Counted from the first letter of the stretch, positions 41,784 through 50,438 are shown. The stretch: DNA of 64,000 nucleotides from Jiella avicenniae (GCF_021390325.1 NZ_JAJUWU010000009.1:62001-126000); one strand, 5' to 3'. A program made the numbers and translations. The notes: generated by a model not told the origin, from the letters alone.

Positions 41784-44294
41784 ATGTCTTCGACTGTAAA
41801 CCTGCCGTCTTCCGCGACCGTATCGGAACTGGTTGGCAACGCCGACGTATCTGGCGTCAAAACTACCGTCCGTGTCGCCTATGACGATCTATCGGCTCAG
41901 CTCTTGGCGAGCGGGCCTCTTTCGGACACTATCGAAGCGCTGAGCGCCGCCGTGGGCGATCCTGACGCACTGCAGGACATCCTGGACGCGATCTCGAGCA
42001 ATCTACAGCTCGAAACCCGTCTCAACACGACGATCGACGGAACGGTCGCCGCCGGCCTGCCGTCCCTGTCTGTCACGACGAAGACGTCCGTCGGAACAAC
42101 CGGGCACACCGACAGTATCGCGGACAACACGTTCTTTTGGTCGCCGATGATCGACGGCGCCTTGACGGATCGGTATTTGACCGGTCTCGATATCTCGGTT
42201 GCGGCGGCAACAACCGGAAAGGCGATCGTGGTCTCGCCGGGGAACGTGGTATCGGCGGAGGTTGCGCTGAATCTGCCGTCCAGCGGGGTCAACGCCCTGA
42301 CGCTGGATCGTCCGATTTTCGTGCCCGCCGGAGGGCGAGTGTTCGTCCAGATCGCAGCGGGCTTCCACTACTCGACCGGAGCAAGTGGCTCGTCGGTGTT
42401 CTTTGCCGCTTCCGACTATAACGGCACGGTAGGAGACACGGTCGGGTTCTCGGGCACCAATACGCCACTGCTCGACTTGGTGCTGAGATTCTCTGTTCCG
42501 GTTGGCACGCCCCTCGCGTCCCGCGTCGCGGCGAACGAAGTCAAGTCCGCCAAAGTCTTCGCCGGTCTGCCCTCGGCCGATAGCACCGGCGCCGCAACCG
42601 GCACGTGGGGCATCGGCGCGCCTGCGATTACCGTTTTCGAAAAGGCCTATGACGGCGGGGTCGATATCGCGTCAGGCGATGTGATCACGGCGATTTTCGC
42701 CGATCTGATCGCGGCTGCGACCTGCGACCACTTCCTGTTCATGATCTGCAAGCGCGCCACATCGGTCGGCGATGGTGCCTACGACTTCGGGGCGAGCGGG
42801 CCGGCCATTCGCGTCGCTCGGCGCACTCCTGCTCAACTTGGCCTCACTCCCGGTGTCGGCGCGACGGCGCGCGTGTCGATCCCGGTCGACCCCGTCATCG
42901 TGGAGGCGGGGCAAAGCTATTTCATCTTCGTCGCCAGTTGGGGCGCGAATCAGCTCTCTCGAGTTTCGATGGGGCTCGGAAATCAGGCATCGACCGATCC
43001 TCGCCAGCGCCGCCGCGGACGATACACCGGGCTCACCTCGGCGACCGCGACGCCCACGACGAACGTGACGGCGCTGTTTCAGGGCGCGGTCGGCTTCACC
43101 TACGCGAAGAGCGCGACTTCGGAGGGTCTCGGCTTCGATACGGTCGATGCGGAGATTGCATCGGCGACGATCGGCGTCACCGGGACGACCTACACCGCAT
43201 CGGGAACCATCGAACAGTCCGGCGGCAACACGGCGTTCTCGGGCTCCGGCTCGGTGAGCCTCGCGGCGTCCGGCAATGCCCGCTACGATCTGCTCTATGT
43301 CGACATGACGAGCGGCGCGATGGGCGTCCAGACGGGCACCGAAACTCCGGCCGCGCCCGGCGAGTACATCCCGGCGATCGCCTCGCAATCCCGTCGCGCG
43401 GTGGCGCATCTGCGGGTATCCGACAGCGTCGTGACACATGTGCCCGTGTGGGATCTGCAGGACCATGAACCGCGCGATCTGATCGAGGCGCTGAGAGTGG
43501 AGCGCGAGCGCTCGCGGCGGTGCCTGCCGAAGACGATCGCAAAGATCCGGCGCGGCGACCCGCTGCATATCGTGGTGATGAGCGACAGCATCCTGGCGTG
43601 TCAATCGTCGGCGCCCTCCAAGGCGACGCCGAACGGTGCGACGCGAGACCGTCCGGAATATTTCTCGGCCAACATTCCGTCCGCTCTCGTCGACAGCAAG
43701 CCGAAATATACCGCCGTCGAACTCGGCCGGGCGGATGACGGTGCGGGTTCGGTCCACGTCGCGGAGACGTTCGTCTGGAAAACGGTTCGCGAGCTTCAGA
43801 CCCGAGGCATCACCGTCACATACGACAATTTCGGCGTGGGCGGCGCGGCCACGGCGGATGTCGTCACCGATGCCGGGGCGCCGGTCGATAGCGGCGGCGG
43901 TGTCTATTGGTTGGACAACGCCGTGGCGCTCGGCGGGGACTTGGTGATCCTGCACTTCGGCATGAACGAAATCGCCAATGCCGGCACGGCTGGTCGCATG
44001 TTCCACATCATCAATACGTACAAAAATGACGGGAGAGAGGTCATCGTCTCCGGTGTTCCTCGCCGGCAGGGCAACGTCGACGTCGGCTGGCGATACACGA
44101 ACCAGGCCCTCGCCCGCGTCGCTCGGTTTACGCAGTCGGCCTTCCTGTCCGATCTCTCGATCTATGAGGACACCTATCTCGGTGCGATCGGGATCACGCT
44201 CGCCGACGTGTGTTCCGCCAATAATTTCAATCATCCGGGCTTCGTCGAGAACGGGGCCAGAGGCCGCGCCCTGACGCGGCTTCTGGTGGGGTGA
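41784..44294 (+). CDS. SGNH/GDSL-hydrolase tail spike or fibre
   Basis: The start at 41,784 has GGAGAAG nearby; the earlier ATG lies in the J gene. The 836-residue protein has a beta-rich stem and a C-terminal SGNH domain from about 590: Ser602 in VVMSDSIL (block I), NFGVGG (block II), HFGMNEIAN (block III) and NNFNHPG (block V, where the usual Asp three residues before His is Asn). It probably removes acyl groups from surface polysaccharide. Confidence 0.8.
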   Translation: MSSTVNLPSSATVSELVGNADVSGVKTTVRVAYDDLSAQLLASGPLSDTIEALSAAVGDPDALQDILDAISSNLQLETRLNTTIDGTVAAGLPSLSVTTKTSVGTTGHTDSIADNTFFWSPMIDGALTDRYLTGLDISVAAATTGKAIVVSPGNVVSAEVALNLPSSGVNALTLDRPIFVPAGGRVFVQIAAGFHYSTGASGSSVFFAASDYNGTVGDTVGFSGTNTPLLDLVLRFSVPVGTPLASRVAANEVKSAKVFAGLPSADSTGAATGTWGIGAPAITVFEKAYDGGVDIASGDVITAIFADLIAAATCDHFLFMICKRATSVGDGAYDFGASGPAIRVARRTPAQLGLTPGVGATARVSIPVDPVIVEAGQSYFIFVASWGANQLSRVSMGLGNQASTDPRQRRRGRYTGLTSATATPTTNVTALFQGAVGFTYAKSATSEGLGFDTVDAEIASATIGVTGTTYTASGTIEQSGGNTAFSGSGSVSLAASGNARYDLLYVDMTSGAMGVQTGTETPAAPGEYIPAIASQSRRAVAHLRVSDSVVTHVPVWDLQDHEPRDLIEALRVERERSRRCLPKTIAKIRRGDPLHIVVMSDSILACQSSAPSKATPNGATRDRPEYFSANIPSALVDSKPKYTAVELGRADDGAGSVHVAETFVWKTVRELQTRGITVTYDNFGVGGAATADVVTDAGAPVDSGGGVYWLDNAVALGGDLVILHFGMNEIANAGTAGRMFHIINTYKNDGREVIVSGVPRRQGNVDVGWRYTNQALARVARFTQSAFLSDLSIYEDTYLGAIGITLADVCSANNFNHPGFVENGARGRALTRLLVG

Positions 44295-44298
44295 GCAA

Positions 44299-44952
44299 CT
44301 ACGACATCGCTTCGGTGATGAATGCCTGCCGCTTGCCCTGCGGTGCTTTCTCGAAAACGGCGATGCTGTCGTAGATGGAGATCGACTTCGTCGACCGGGT
44401 GAATGCGCTGACCTTGAGTTCGCCGTTGGTATAGGTCGCATGCAGATCGTCGAGGCGGTCCTTGACGAACTCCATCCACGAGCCTTCCCGCCGCAGGCCG
44501 CCGTCGAACTTGCTCATGTAGCAGGTGTGCGTGTCCTCGACGAGATAGACGCCGTTCGGGCTGATCCGGGGATAAAGGTGCTCGAAGGTCGCGATCATGT
44601 GGCGCATGACGTGACTGCCGTCGTCGATGACGATGTCGATGGACGGGTTTTCGGCGAGGACGCGATCCAGAAGGGCGGGGTCGTCTTGGCTGCCGATGTA
44701 GACGCGGTTCGCGGCACCTGCGACCTTCTCGGTTTCCGGCTTGATGTCGAGGCCGAGGATCGTCGCATCGGCGCCGAAATAGTCCCGCCACATGGCAAGG
44801 CTGCCGCCTCCGAAGATGCCGATTTCGAGGATCGTCGGGGCGCGACCCCGAAACTGGTCGAAGTATCGCTCGTAAATGTCGAAATAATGCACCCACTTGT
44901 GCAGGCGTCTTTCGCCGTTGTTGAGGAAGTATCGGTGCAGTTCTCCGCTCAT
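44299..44952 (-). CDS. SAM-dependent methyltransferase moron (TylF/CmcI-like)
   Basis: AAGGAG precedes the ATG at 44,952; the longer open frame upstream is shadow. The 217-residue protein has a class I fold: ILEIGIFGGGSLAMW (motif I, about 43), GLDIKPET, and IDIVIDDGSHVMRH with VYLVEDTHT. It resembles O-methyltransferases that modify sugars, as in macrocin or cephalosporin-type enzymes. Lying antisense between tail spike and endolysin, it is a likely lysogenic conversion gene, perhaps altering the surface polysaccharide to block superinfection. The acceptor is unknown. Confidence 0.8.
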   Translation of the reverse strand: MSGELHRYFLNNGERRLHKWVHYFDIYERYFDQFRGRAPTILEIGIFGGGSLAMWRDYFGADATILGLDIKPETEKVAGAANRVYIGSQDDPALLDRVLAENPSIDIVIDDGSHVMRHMIATFEHLYPRISPNGVYLVEDTHTCYMSKFDGGLRREGSWMEFVKDRLDDLHATYTNGELKVSAFTRSTKSISIYDSIAVFEKAPQGKRQAFITEAMS

Positions 44953-45060
44953 CGGTTCTCCTTTTCCAGTATCTGACGCAAAGGCGCCCGCCTCGGGGCC
45001 TTCGCTTCCCGCCAGTCCTTTTTGCACGACCGATCGCGATAGGCGAGTCGGTTTTCCCGT

Positions 45061-45091
45061 GCCCGGCCGCTGCGATGCGCGCCGGGCGTTT
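45061..45091 (+). terminator. Terminator-like hairpin before the endolysin
   Basis: GCCCGGC (45,061-45,067) pairs with GCCGGGC (45,081-45,087), followed by GTTTT. It lies in the 154-base region between the divergent methyltransferase and endolysin genes, and may stop transcripts entering the lysis genes from the tail operon. Confidence 0.55.
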
Positions 45092-45106
45092 TCGTGAGGT
45101 GAACCC

Positions 45107-46537
45107 ATGCGGCCAATCAACGAGATCATCGTCCATTGCACCGCGACGCCGGAGGGGCGCGAAGTAAGCGTCGACACGATCCGGCAGTGGCACAAGCAGC
45201 GCGGCTGGAAGGACATCGGCTATCACTTCGTCGTTCACCTCGACGGACAGATCGAGCCAGGAAGACCCGTCGATCAGGTCGGCGCGCACGTCGCCGGTCA
45301 CAACACCGGAACGATCGGCGTCGTCTATGTCGGCGGCGTCGATGCCGCTATGAAGGCGAAAGACACGCGGACGCCGGAACAGAAGGAGAGCCTCAAGCGG
45401 TTCCTGTCTGAACTTCTCGTGCGGTTCCCGTCCGTGACGAAGATCAGCGGTCACAACCAATATGCGGCTAAGGCCTGCCCGTGCTTTGATGCGCGACGGG
45501 AATATGCCCATCTTCTGAACGCCTCCGCGCCGCAGCCGACTGCTCGCGTCGAGGATGTTCCGGTCTCCGGCACCGGCACCGTGACGGCCTCGACGCTGAA
45601 CCTGCGCGATGCGCCGAACATGGGCGGACGCGACATCGGCGACCTGCCCAAGGGAACGGTCGTTTCGGTCTACGGCAGCGACGGCGATTGGCTGAAGATC
45701 AAGACGCCGGCGGGATATGAAGGCTGGGTTGCGCGGCGCTACGTCGCCACGGATGCCGCTGGCTCGGAAGAGAACGGGGAAAATCCGCAGCTGGCGGGTC
45801 CGTTCGCCGAGAAGGCGCCATGGATCATCGCCTCGCTGCTGCGCGACATCCCGGCATGGGGTGAAGAAGACTGCTTCGGCTGCCTCGGCAATCTCGGCCA
45901 TGAAAGCAACGGCCTCGCGACGATGCAGGAGATCAGCCCGTCGTCCGGGCGCGGCGGCTATGGCTGGGCCCAATGGACCGGCGCACGGCGCGATGCCTTC
46001 GAGGCATGGTGCCGCGATCGTCGCCTGCCGCCAAATTCCGACGATGCGAACTATTACTTTCTCCTCCACGAGCTTTTGACGAGCGAAAAGCGGACCGTCC
46101 CGGCCGTCGCCGCCGCCGCTGGCCGCTATGGCAAGGTCCGCGCCTTCGAGGCGGCCTTCGAGCGGGCCGGCGTAAAGCATTTCGAGAGCCGCGATCAGTG
46201 GGCCGACCGCGCCGCTGCCGCATGGAAATCCGCAACCCCTGAACAGAAGATCGCGCCGTTCGGCGCCAAGGAGGTCGTCGTGCCCGCAGAACCGAAAAAC
46301 GAGGCTAGTCCGGTCGAGAAGGCAATCGGCGCGGGCAAGGGCGCGGCATCAGGCGCCGTCGCCGGCGTCACCACTGGCGGCGCCATCGTCTTGATCGGCA
46401 CAACGATGGGATGGCTGCCGCCCGAAGCGAACACGGCCATGTTCGGCGCTGCGGTGACCGGTGTCCTCACCGGGTTTTCGAGCTTCGTCATGGCCGTCAT
46501 CGGGTCATATCGAGCGCCGGCCAATGGGGGCAATTGA
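45107..46537 (+). CDS. Multidomain endolysin: amidase, SH3, lysozyme and two membrane segments
   Basis: Residues 1-140 form an N-acetylmuramoyl-L-alanine amidase: His10 in IIVHCTATP, His116 in ISGHNQY, and the ACPCFD cysteines at 124-126. Residues 155-215 form an SH3-like domain (TLNLRDAPNMGGRDIGDLPK). Residues 235-375 form a phage-type lysozyme with Glu266 in NLGHESNG and GGYGWAQWTGARRDAF. Residues 415-437 and 444-467 are two hydrophobic helices. The fusion of two lytic domains with a membrane hairpin is unusual; it might self-anchor. The start at 45,107 follows GTGAGGTG. Confidence 0.85.
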   Translation: MRPINEIIVHCTATPEGREVSVDTIRQWHKQRGWKDIGYHFVVHLDGQIEPGRPVDQVGAHVAGHNTGTIGVVYVGGVDAAMKAKDTRTPEQKESLKRFLSELLVRFPSVTKISGHNQYAAKACPCFDARREYAHLLNASAPQPTARVEDVPVSGTGTVTASTLNLRDAPNMGGRDIGDLPKGTVVSVYGSDGDWLKIKTPAGYEGWVARRYVATDAAGSEENGENPQLAGPFAEKAPWIIASLLRDIPAWGEEDCFGCLGNLGHESNGLATMQEISPSSGRGGYGWAQWTGARRDAFEAWCRDRRLPPNSDDANYYFLLHELLTSEKRTVPAVAAAAGRYGKVRAFEAAFERAGVKHFESRDQWADRAAAAWKSATPEQKIAPFGAKEVVVPAEPKNEASPVEKAIGAGKGAASGAVAGVTTGGAIVLIGTTMGWLPPEANTAMFGAAVTGVLTGFSSFVMAVIGSYRAPANGGN

Positions 46538-46611
46538 TGCGTTGGGCACCAACCATCGCCGTTGTCGGCGCGGCTATGTTCGTCATCGCGCTGCACCTGC
46601 TGACGAGGTGA
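46537..46611 (+). CDS. Small membrane peptide (24 aa)
   Basis: The ATG at 46,537 overlaps the endolysin stop (TGATG). The peptide MRWAPTIAVVGAAMFVIALH is almost entirely one membrane helix and ends with a short basic tail. It may assist lysis as a tiny holin-like peptide, or be a chance open frame; coupling supports a real gene. Confidence 0.45.
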   Translation: MRWAPTIAVVGAAMFVIALHLLTR

Positions 46612-46615
46612 CGCG

Positions 46616-47152
46616 ATGATCTTTCTCCGCATCAAAAAGCGGGCGCGTCAGCGAATTTCCGAGTGGTTCGCCGCCTTCAACATTACCGGCTTCGGGTTGT
46701 CTCTTCTGGCGCCGGGGGACACCTTCGCGTCGCCATCGTTCCAAGCATTTAACGAGGCTTTCCCGGAGCGTTTTTTCGGTATGTCGCCCGAAGAACAATG
46801 GGGCATCATAATCACTCTGACGGGAACGCTGTGGATCGTCGGGTTGATCATCAACGGCGCCAGGCAGCGGGCAACGATGCACATTCGCGCCACTTGCAGC
46901 CTGATCGGCGCAGCGGTCTACGGTACACTGGCCCTCGGTTTCTTCCTTCCCTACGCCGTCTTCCTATCCAATCTCGGCATTCTCGACGCGCTCCGAACAA
47001 TCTTCGGGTTCATCAATCCGCCAAACGCGGTCTACCTGTCGACTGGCGTTTGGAATTATTTCAGCATCTCGATTCTGTGTCTCTATACGATCCATGCGGG
47101 GCTTACGGAACCGCAAGAAGAGCACGATCGTCATGGCCGCGATAGGAGCTGA
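46616..47152 (+). CDS. Membrane protein in lysis region, possible holin
   Basis: The 178-residue protein has a basic N-terminus and hydrophobic segments near residues 20-33, 62-82, 90-118 and 140-160, so three or four membrane helices. Its position between the endolysin and a spanin-like gene makes a holin possible, but its size is above the usual range. It could also be a host-interaction protein. No family is recognised. Confidence 0.6.
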   Translation: MIFLRIKKRARQRISEWFAAFNITGFGLSLLAPGDTFASPSFQAFNEAFPERFFGMSPEEQWGIIITLTGTLWIVGLIINGARQRATMHIRATCSLIGAAVYGTLALGFFLPYAVFLSNLGILDALRTIFGFINPPNAVYLSTGVWNYFSISILCLYTIHAGLTEPQEEHDRHGRDRS

Positions 47153-47154
47153 GC

Positions 47155-47523
47155 ATGGAAGGTCAGGCACCCGACCTCCCGGTCTGGCTCGTTTATCTTG
47201 GCGGGACTATTGGCGTGGCAGTAGGCGCGGCCGTCTACGCGTTCAACATTCTGAAGAGCAAGCTATCCGCTTCAAATGGGAGCAAGGGTAGCAGCCCAAG
47301 TGTTTCCGGCGGCAAGAGCGTCGAGATCGCCGGTGCCATCGTCGATTCATCAGCGATCAAACAGCTTTCAGGCGAGGTGACGGGGCAGGCTATTGCGACG
47401 ACCGAACAGGCGATGGCGACCAAGGCGCTGACGCAAGCGATAGAGAGCCAAACACGCGCCATCGTCGATCACCGCGAAGAGTTGCAGGAGCTTCGGCACG
47501 AGCTCCGTCAGTCCCGCCGCTGA
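47155..47523 (+). CDS. Inner-membrane anchored coiled-coil protein (possible i-spanin)
   Basis: A short N-terminus is followed by a membrane helix (residues 10-30, WLVYLGGTIGVAVGAAVYAF) and a long helical periplasmic part with a coiled coil at the end (REELQELRHELRQSRR). This is the layout of inner-membrane spanin subunits. No overlapping o-spanin lipoprotein gene was found, so the role is tentative. It lies two bases after the previous stop. Confidence 0.6.
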   Translation: MEGQAPDLPVWLVYLGGTIGVAVGAAVYAFNILKSKLSASNGSKGSSPSVSGGKSVEIAGAIVDSSAIKQLSGEVTGQAIATTEQAMATKALTQAIESQTRAIVDHREELQELRHELRQSRR

Positions 47524-47545
47524 TCACCCTCAAAGGAGAACAATC

Positions 47546-47812
47546 ATGCCCATAATTGACCGCTATTCCGCCGTCGGCGCAAACGGCCCCGGCGAAATCT
47601 GCTTTCCGATCACACCTGCGGACGGGGCCGATCTACAATACGTCACTCGCGCGATCTACGTCGGCGGCGCCGGAGACATCACGATCGCGCAGAAATACGG
47701 GCTTCCGAACGTCACTTTCGTCGGCGTTCCCGCCGGAACGATTCTGCCGGTGCGGGCTACCCGCGTTCTCGTAACCGGGACGACGGCGACCAACCTGGTG
47801 GGGCTGACCTGA
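47546..47812 (+). CDS. Head-spike base protein (RcGTA rcc01079-like)
   Basis: The 88-residue beta-rich protein has ARAIYVGGAGDITIA and VPAGTILPVRATRVLVTGTT, the pattern of the Rhodobacter gene-transfer-agent spike base. AAAGGAG precedes the ATG. The next but one gene is an SGNH hydrolase like the GTA spike fibre, so together they probably make capsid-vertex fibres. Strand order of these genes supports the comparison. Confidence 0.8.
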   Translation: MPIIDRYSAVGANGPGEICFPITPADGADLQYVTRAIYVGGAGDITIAQKYGLPNVTFVGVPAGTILPVRATRVLVTGTTATNLVGLT

Positions 47813-47952
47813 TGGGGTTCGGTCTTGGTCTCGGCCTCGGCCTTTCCGGTCTCTCCCATGGCCGGGGTGGGGTGCCTGCAAACGCCATCGCAGTCGATAG
47901 CGAGCCGCTGATGCTCGACGGCGAATATCTCGTGCTGGAGGACTTGGCGTGA
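47812..47952 (+). CDS. Small Gly-rich protein (46 aa)
   Basis: The ATG at 47,812 overlaps the previous stop (TGATG). The N-terminus MGFGLGLGLGLSGLSHG is a Gly/Leu repeat, and the rest (DGEYLVLEDLA) is acidic. Such a small gene between spike base and fibre is seen in related cassettes and may be a linker or assembly factor. Its stop overlaps the next GTG. Confidence 0.6.
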   Translation: MGFGLGLGLGLSGLSHGRGGVPANAIAVDSEPLMLDGEYLVLEDLA

Positions 47953-49364
47953 CCATCAACATCAAGAACCCCGGCTCAAAGGCGAGAGCGCTCCGCAACG
48001 CCATGCTGCGGCGTCTCCGACTACATATCCCGCAGAAGGTGGCGACGCGACCGATCTACTCGGGCGTGACCGTGACGCAGGGGTCGTCATCGACGCTTGC
48101 GCGTCTTTGGCCGACAGCGTGGGGTAATGCCGGTGCGCCGACAGCCGGTCCAACGGCTTATTTCGCATGGGCTGGGGCTCGACCTACAGAGCAGAAGAAC
48201 GGCATGGTTCCGGTCGACAACCACATCTCGACGGCGACGGCTGGAACCTACACGGCAAAGGGTCAGCAGCGGGCGATCTTCCGACATACCGGGTCCGCAC
48301 TTGAACTCCGCTTTATCGGGGGCGGCGGCCTGTTCTACGTTAAGGTCGACGACCAGTATGTGCAGGCAACGCCATACAACGTGAGCGACGGCGCAGTTCT
48401 CAAGCTTGATTTCGGGTCGATGGGGTCGCGACGTATCGACATCATCATGGACAACACGGCGCGCTTCGTCGGTGCCCATGGAGCGGCGACAGATACTGTC
48501 GCACCCGCCCCTATTCGCGGGCCGAAGGTGATGATCTTCGGCGACAGTTTTTCTTCGCCGCTTGGTTATGCGCTCTGGCTGAGTGACGTATTCGGCTGGG
48601 ATGACATCTCCACCTCTAACATCGGCGGCACCAGCTATTCCGTCACGAATTCCAGCCTTTCCTTCAGCCAGCGAGCATCGTCGGACATCGTACCATTCGC
48701 GCCCGACATCCTGTTCGTGCTGGGTGGTACGAATGCCTTCTCGGCCACACCAGCGACGGAAGCGGCTGCCGCAACAAGCTTCTGGCAGGCGGTCGCGGCC
48801 TCCCTCCCGGACACGATCCTGCTGTCGGCGATCAATGCGCAGCACGGCTGGAGCCACAGTTCGATGACCGCCAACGCGATAGCGGTGATGAAGGCGACGC
48901 GCTCGGCGATCAAGGCAGCAGGGGTGATCTTCTGCGACCTCCTCGAAATGCCGGAACCCTATCCGTCGCTCTACGTCTCCGGGTCGGTTGGCTTAGCCGC
49001 TTCTGTCGGCGGCACGTCCATCTTCGTGAACGGCATTCGTCCGCGCCCCTATGATGTGCTGGAGATTAATCCTGGCGGGGCCAACTGCGAGCGGGTCGTC
49101 ATCGCGTCCGATGCGGTCAACACCCATCCCATCATAGGGGCGCTCAAATACGCACATTCGGTTGGAGAGACTGTGCAACAGGTTGGCCCCAGCTGGCTGG
49201 TCGGGTCTGGCGTTATCGGTGCAACCACGGGCGTCGGCAACTGTGATGTTCTGATCGACAACACCAATCACCCGGTCGTGCCCGATGGGACTCGGGCACT
49301 CGGCTATACCTTGGCCGACATGATCTATCGGCAGGTGTGGGAGCGCGACACGCCGCTCGCCTGA
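47949..49364 (+). CDS. SGNH-hydrolase head-spike fibre protein
   Basis: The 471-residue protein starts at a GTG overlapping the small gene. Ser200 lies in IFGDSFSS (block I), with NIGGTSYS (block II), VLGGTNAF (block III) and DNTNHPV (block V, where the usual Asp three residues before His is Asn). The N-terminal 165 residues form a beta-rich attachment part. It resembles the capsule-binding head spikes of RcGTA. It is the second GDSL-type enzyme of the phage. Confidence 0.8.
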   Translation: MTINIKNPGSKARALRNAMLRRLRLHIPQKVATRPIYSGVTVTQGSSSTLARLWPTAWGNAGAPTAGPTAYFAWAGARPTEQKNGMVPVDNHISTATAGTYTAKGQQRAIFRHTGSALELRFIGGGGLFYVKVDDQYVQATPYNVSDGAVLKLDFGSMGSRRIDIIMDNTARFVGAHGAATDTVAPAPIRGPKVMIFGDSFSSPLGYALWLSDVFGWDDISTSNIGGTSYSVTNSSLSFSQRASSDIVPFAPDILFVLGGTNAFSATPATEAAAATSFWQAVAASLPDTILLSAINAQHGWSHSSMTANAIAVMKATRSAIKAAGVIFCDLLEMPEPYPSLYVSGSVGLAASVGGTSIFVNGIRPRPYDVLEINPGGANCERVVIASDAVNTHPIIGALKYAHSVGETVQQVGPSWLVGSGVIGATTGVGNCDVLIDNTNHPVVPDGTRALGYTLADMIYRQVWERDTPLA

Positions 49365-49419
49365 CCCCGCCCATCTCGCGGGCGGGACCACAACCCTCGC
49401 CCCATCCGCACCACCGCGC

Positions 49420-49450
49420 CGCTGCCACCTCACGGGGTGGCAGCGCTTTC
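49420..49450. terminator. Bidirectional terminator at the end of the late operon
   Basis: CGCTGCCACC (49,420-49,429) pairs with GGTGGCAGCG (49,436-49,445) over a six-base loop, followed by CTTTCG. It separates the spike gene from convergent small genes on the minus strand. Confidence 0.75.
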
Positions 49451-49456
49451 GTCGTT

Positions 49457-49654
49457 TCAGACTTCGGCGGACGCCTGTCGCGCGACATCCCGGATCTGTC
49501 CCATTGTCAAATCGCGTCCGACCCCTCGCACGTCGAAGAGGCCAGGAACACCGCCATCCGCCGGCGTCACGATGTAGCCTGCGCCAGCTAGGAACGAGAC
49601 CGGATCCGGCTCGGTTGGCTGCGTCCGCGGCAGTGTGAAGGTCTTTTCGTTCAT
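49457..49654 (-). CDS. Small phage-region protein (65 aa)
   Basis: The protein begins MNEKTFTLPRTQPTEPDPVS and has LFDVRGVGRDLTMGQIRDVA near the end, which looks like a structured fold. It is the most distal of three leftward small genes. No family is recognised. It is convergent with the head-spike gene. Confidence 0.6.
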   Translation of the reverse strand: MNEKTFTLPRTQPTEPDPVSFLAGAGYIVTPADGGVPGLFDVRGVGRDLTMGQIRDVARQASAEV

Positions 49655-49676
49655 AGCGTGGTTTCCTATTCAATCC

Positions 49677-49922
49677 TCACCGCCCCGGCAGCGCATACCC
49701 ATCCGGCACCGGCTGAACGATCATCGTCGTCCGCCTGTCACTGCAGCGCGAGCATTCGAAGCCCGGCAGTTGCCAGTTGATATAGCGCTGGCCTGATCCG
49801 AACCGCTCGATCGCCTCGGCCAGCGTCAGCGCGATCCGGCCGCTGCAGCCGGCGCAATACCAGGTCAGCGACATGCCGTAGTCGCGCAGGTCGCCGAGGG
49901 TTTCGATGGTGGCGCTGGTCAT
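49677..49922 (-). CDS. Small zinc-ribbon-like protein (81 aa)
   Basis: The residues WYCAGCSGRIALTLAEAIER and FECSRCSDRRTT give two Cys-x2-Cys pairs about 35 residues apart, a likely zinc ribbon. It begins with an ATGA overlap of the upstream gene's stop. Such proteins are common in hyphomicrobial genomes and prophages. DNA or protein binding is possible but unproven. Confidence 0.65.
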   Translation of the reverse strand: MTSATIETLGDLRDYGMSLTWYCAGCSGRIALTLAEAIERFGSGQRYINWQLPGFECSRCSDRRTTMIVQPVPDGYALPGR

Positions 49923-50113
49923 CGGGTCTTATCAGCCAATAAATCTTCTGCACTCAGGATTGAGCGTCTGCCAGCGAGAAGAGCTTCGGCGTCTGCGATC
50001 ATATCCCAAAGTGCGTGTTGCGGCCCGACAGGCGAAGCAACCTTTCGCCATTCATGGATCTTGACCTGCAGCGCAGCCCGTTGCTCGTCGTTGATAATTT
50101 CGGTTCTGGACAT
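49919..50113 (-). CDS. Small helical protein (64 aa)
   Basis: The start at 50,113 is chosen (MSRTEIINDEQRAALQVKIH) over the in-frame ATG at 50,128; a longer frame upstream reads into tRNA-Pro. The protein is helical, charged and without known domains. Its stop overlaps the next start. A triple repeat lies upstream at 50,197-50,229. Confidence 0.55.
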   Translation of the reverse strand: MSRTEIINDEQRAALQVKIHEWRKVASPVGPQHALWDMIADAEALLAGRRSILSAEDLLADKTR

Positions 50114-50196
50114 GGTTCCAGCTTTCATCCGATTGGCGATGAAGGACAGAGTGTAGCGGTGGACCGCCGGTTTGCAAGAACGCGTGGTGAACACGC

Positions 50197-50229
50197 TCCG
50201 GGACAATTCCGGGATATAGTCCGGACAAT
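50197..50229. promoter_or_regulatory. Three phased TCCGG direct repeats
   Basis: TCCGGGACAAT (50,197-50,207), TCCGGGATAT (50,208-50,217) and TCCGGACAAT (50,220-50,229) are spaced by about one helical turn, 11 and 12 bp. They lie between the leftward small genes and tRNA-Pro, and look like an operator for an oligomeric regulator. The promoter itself is not clear. Confidence 0.45.
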
Positions 50230-50323
50230 CCTGTTCCGTTCTGTTGCGCTTTGACCGGTTCGTCGGCCTTGACTCGGCGGGCAAAGCCCGGCAGATCGCT
50301 GATGGCGAACGGGTCACCCCGTG

Positions 50324-50400
<77 letters not shown>

Positions 50401-50438
50401 GGGGTCCTTCGCGATGGGCAGCGACGGAGAGGCCGGAC

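Larger units (their letters stand above)
1..50113. mobile_element. Temperate siphovirus-type prophage (left end outside window)
   Basis: A complete set of phage modules is visible in order: CI/Cro-type switch, replication operon, terminase, portal, capsid, tail, lysis and head spikes. Early genes 1-3,554 point left and the rest mostly point right. No integrase or excisionase is seen, so the left attachment end must lie beyond position 1. The right boundary is inferred to lie between the last small leftward phage-like gene (start 50,113) and tRNA-Pro at 50,324, because the next gene is a host complex I subunit. No att repeat could be paired within the window. Confidence 0.9.

Noticed and set aside
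1-50113. Integrase, excisionase or reverse transcriptase (diversity-generating element)
   Set aside because: No tyrosine or serine recombinase motif and no reverse-transcriptase YxDD-type motif was found in any frame.
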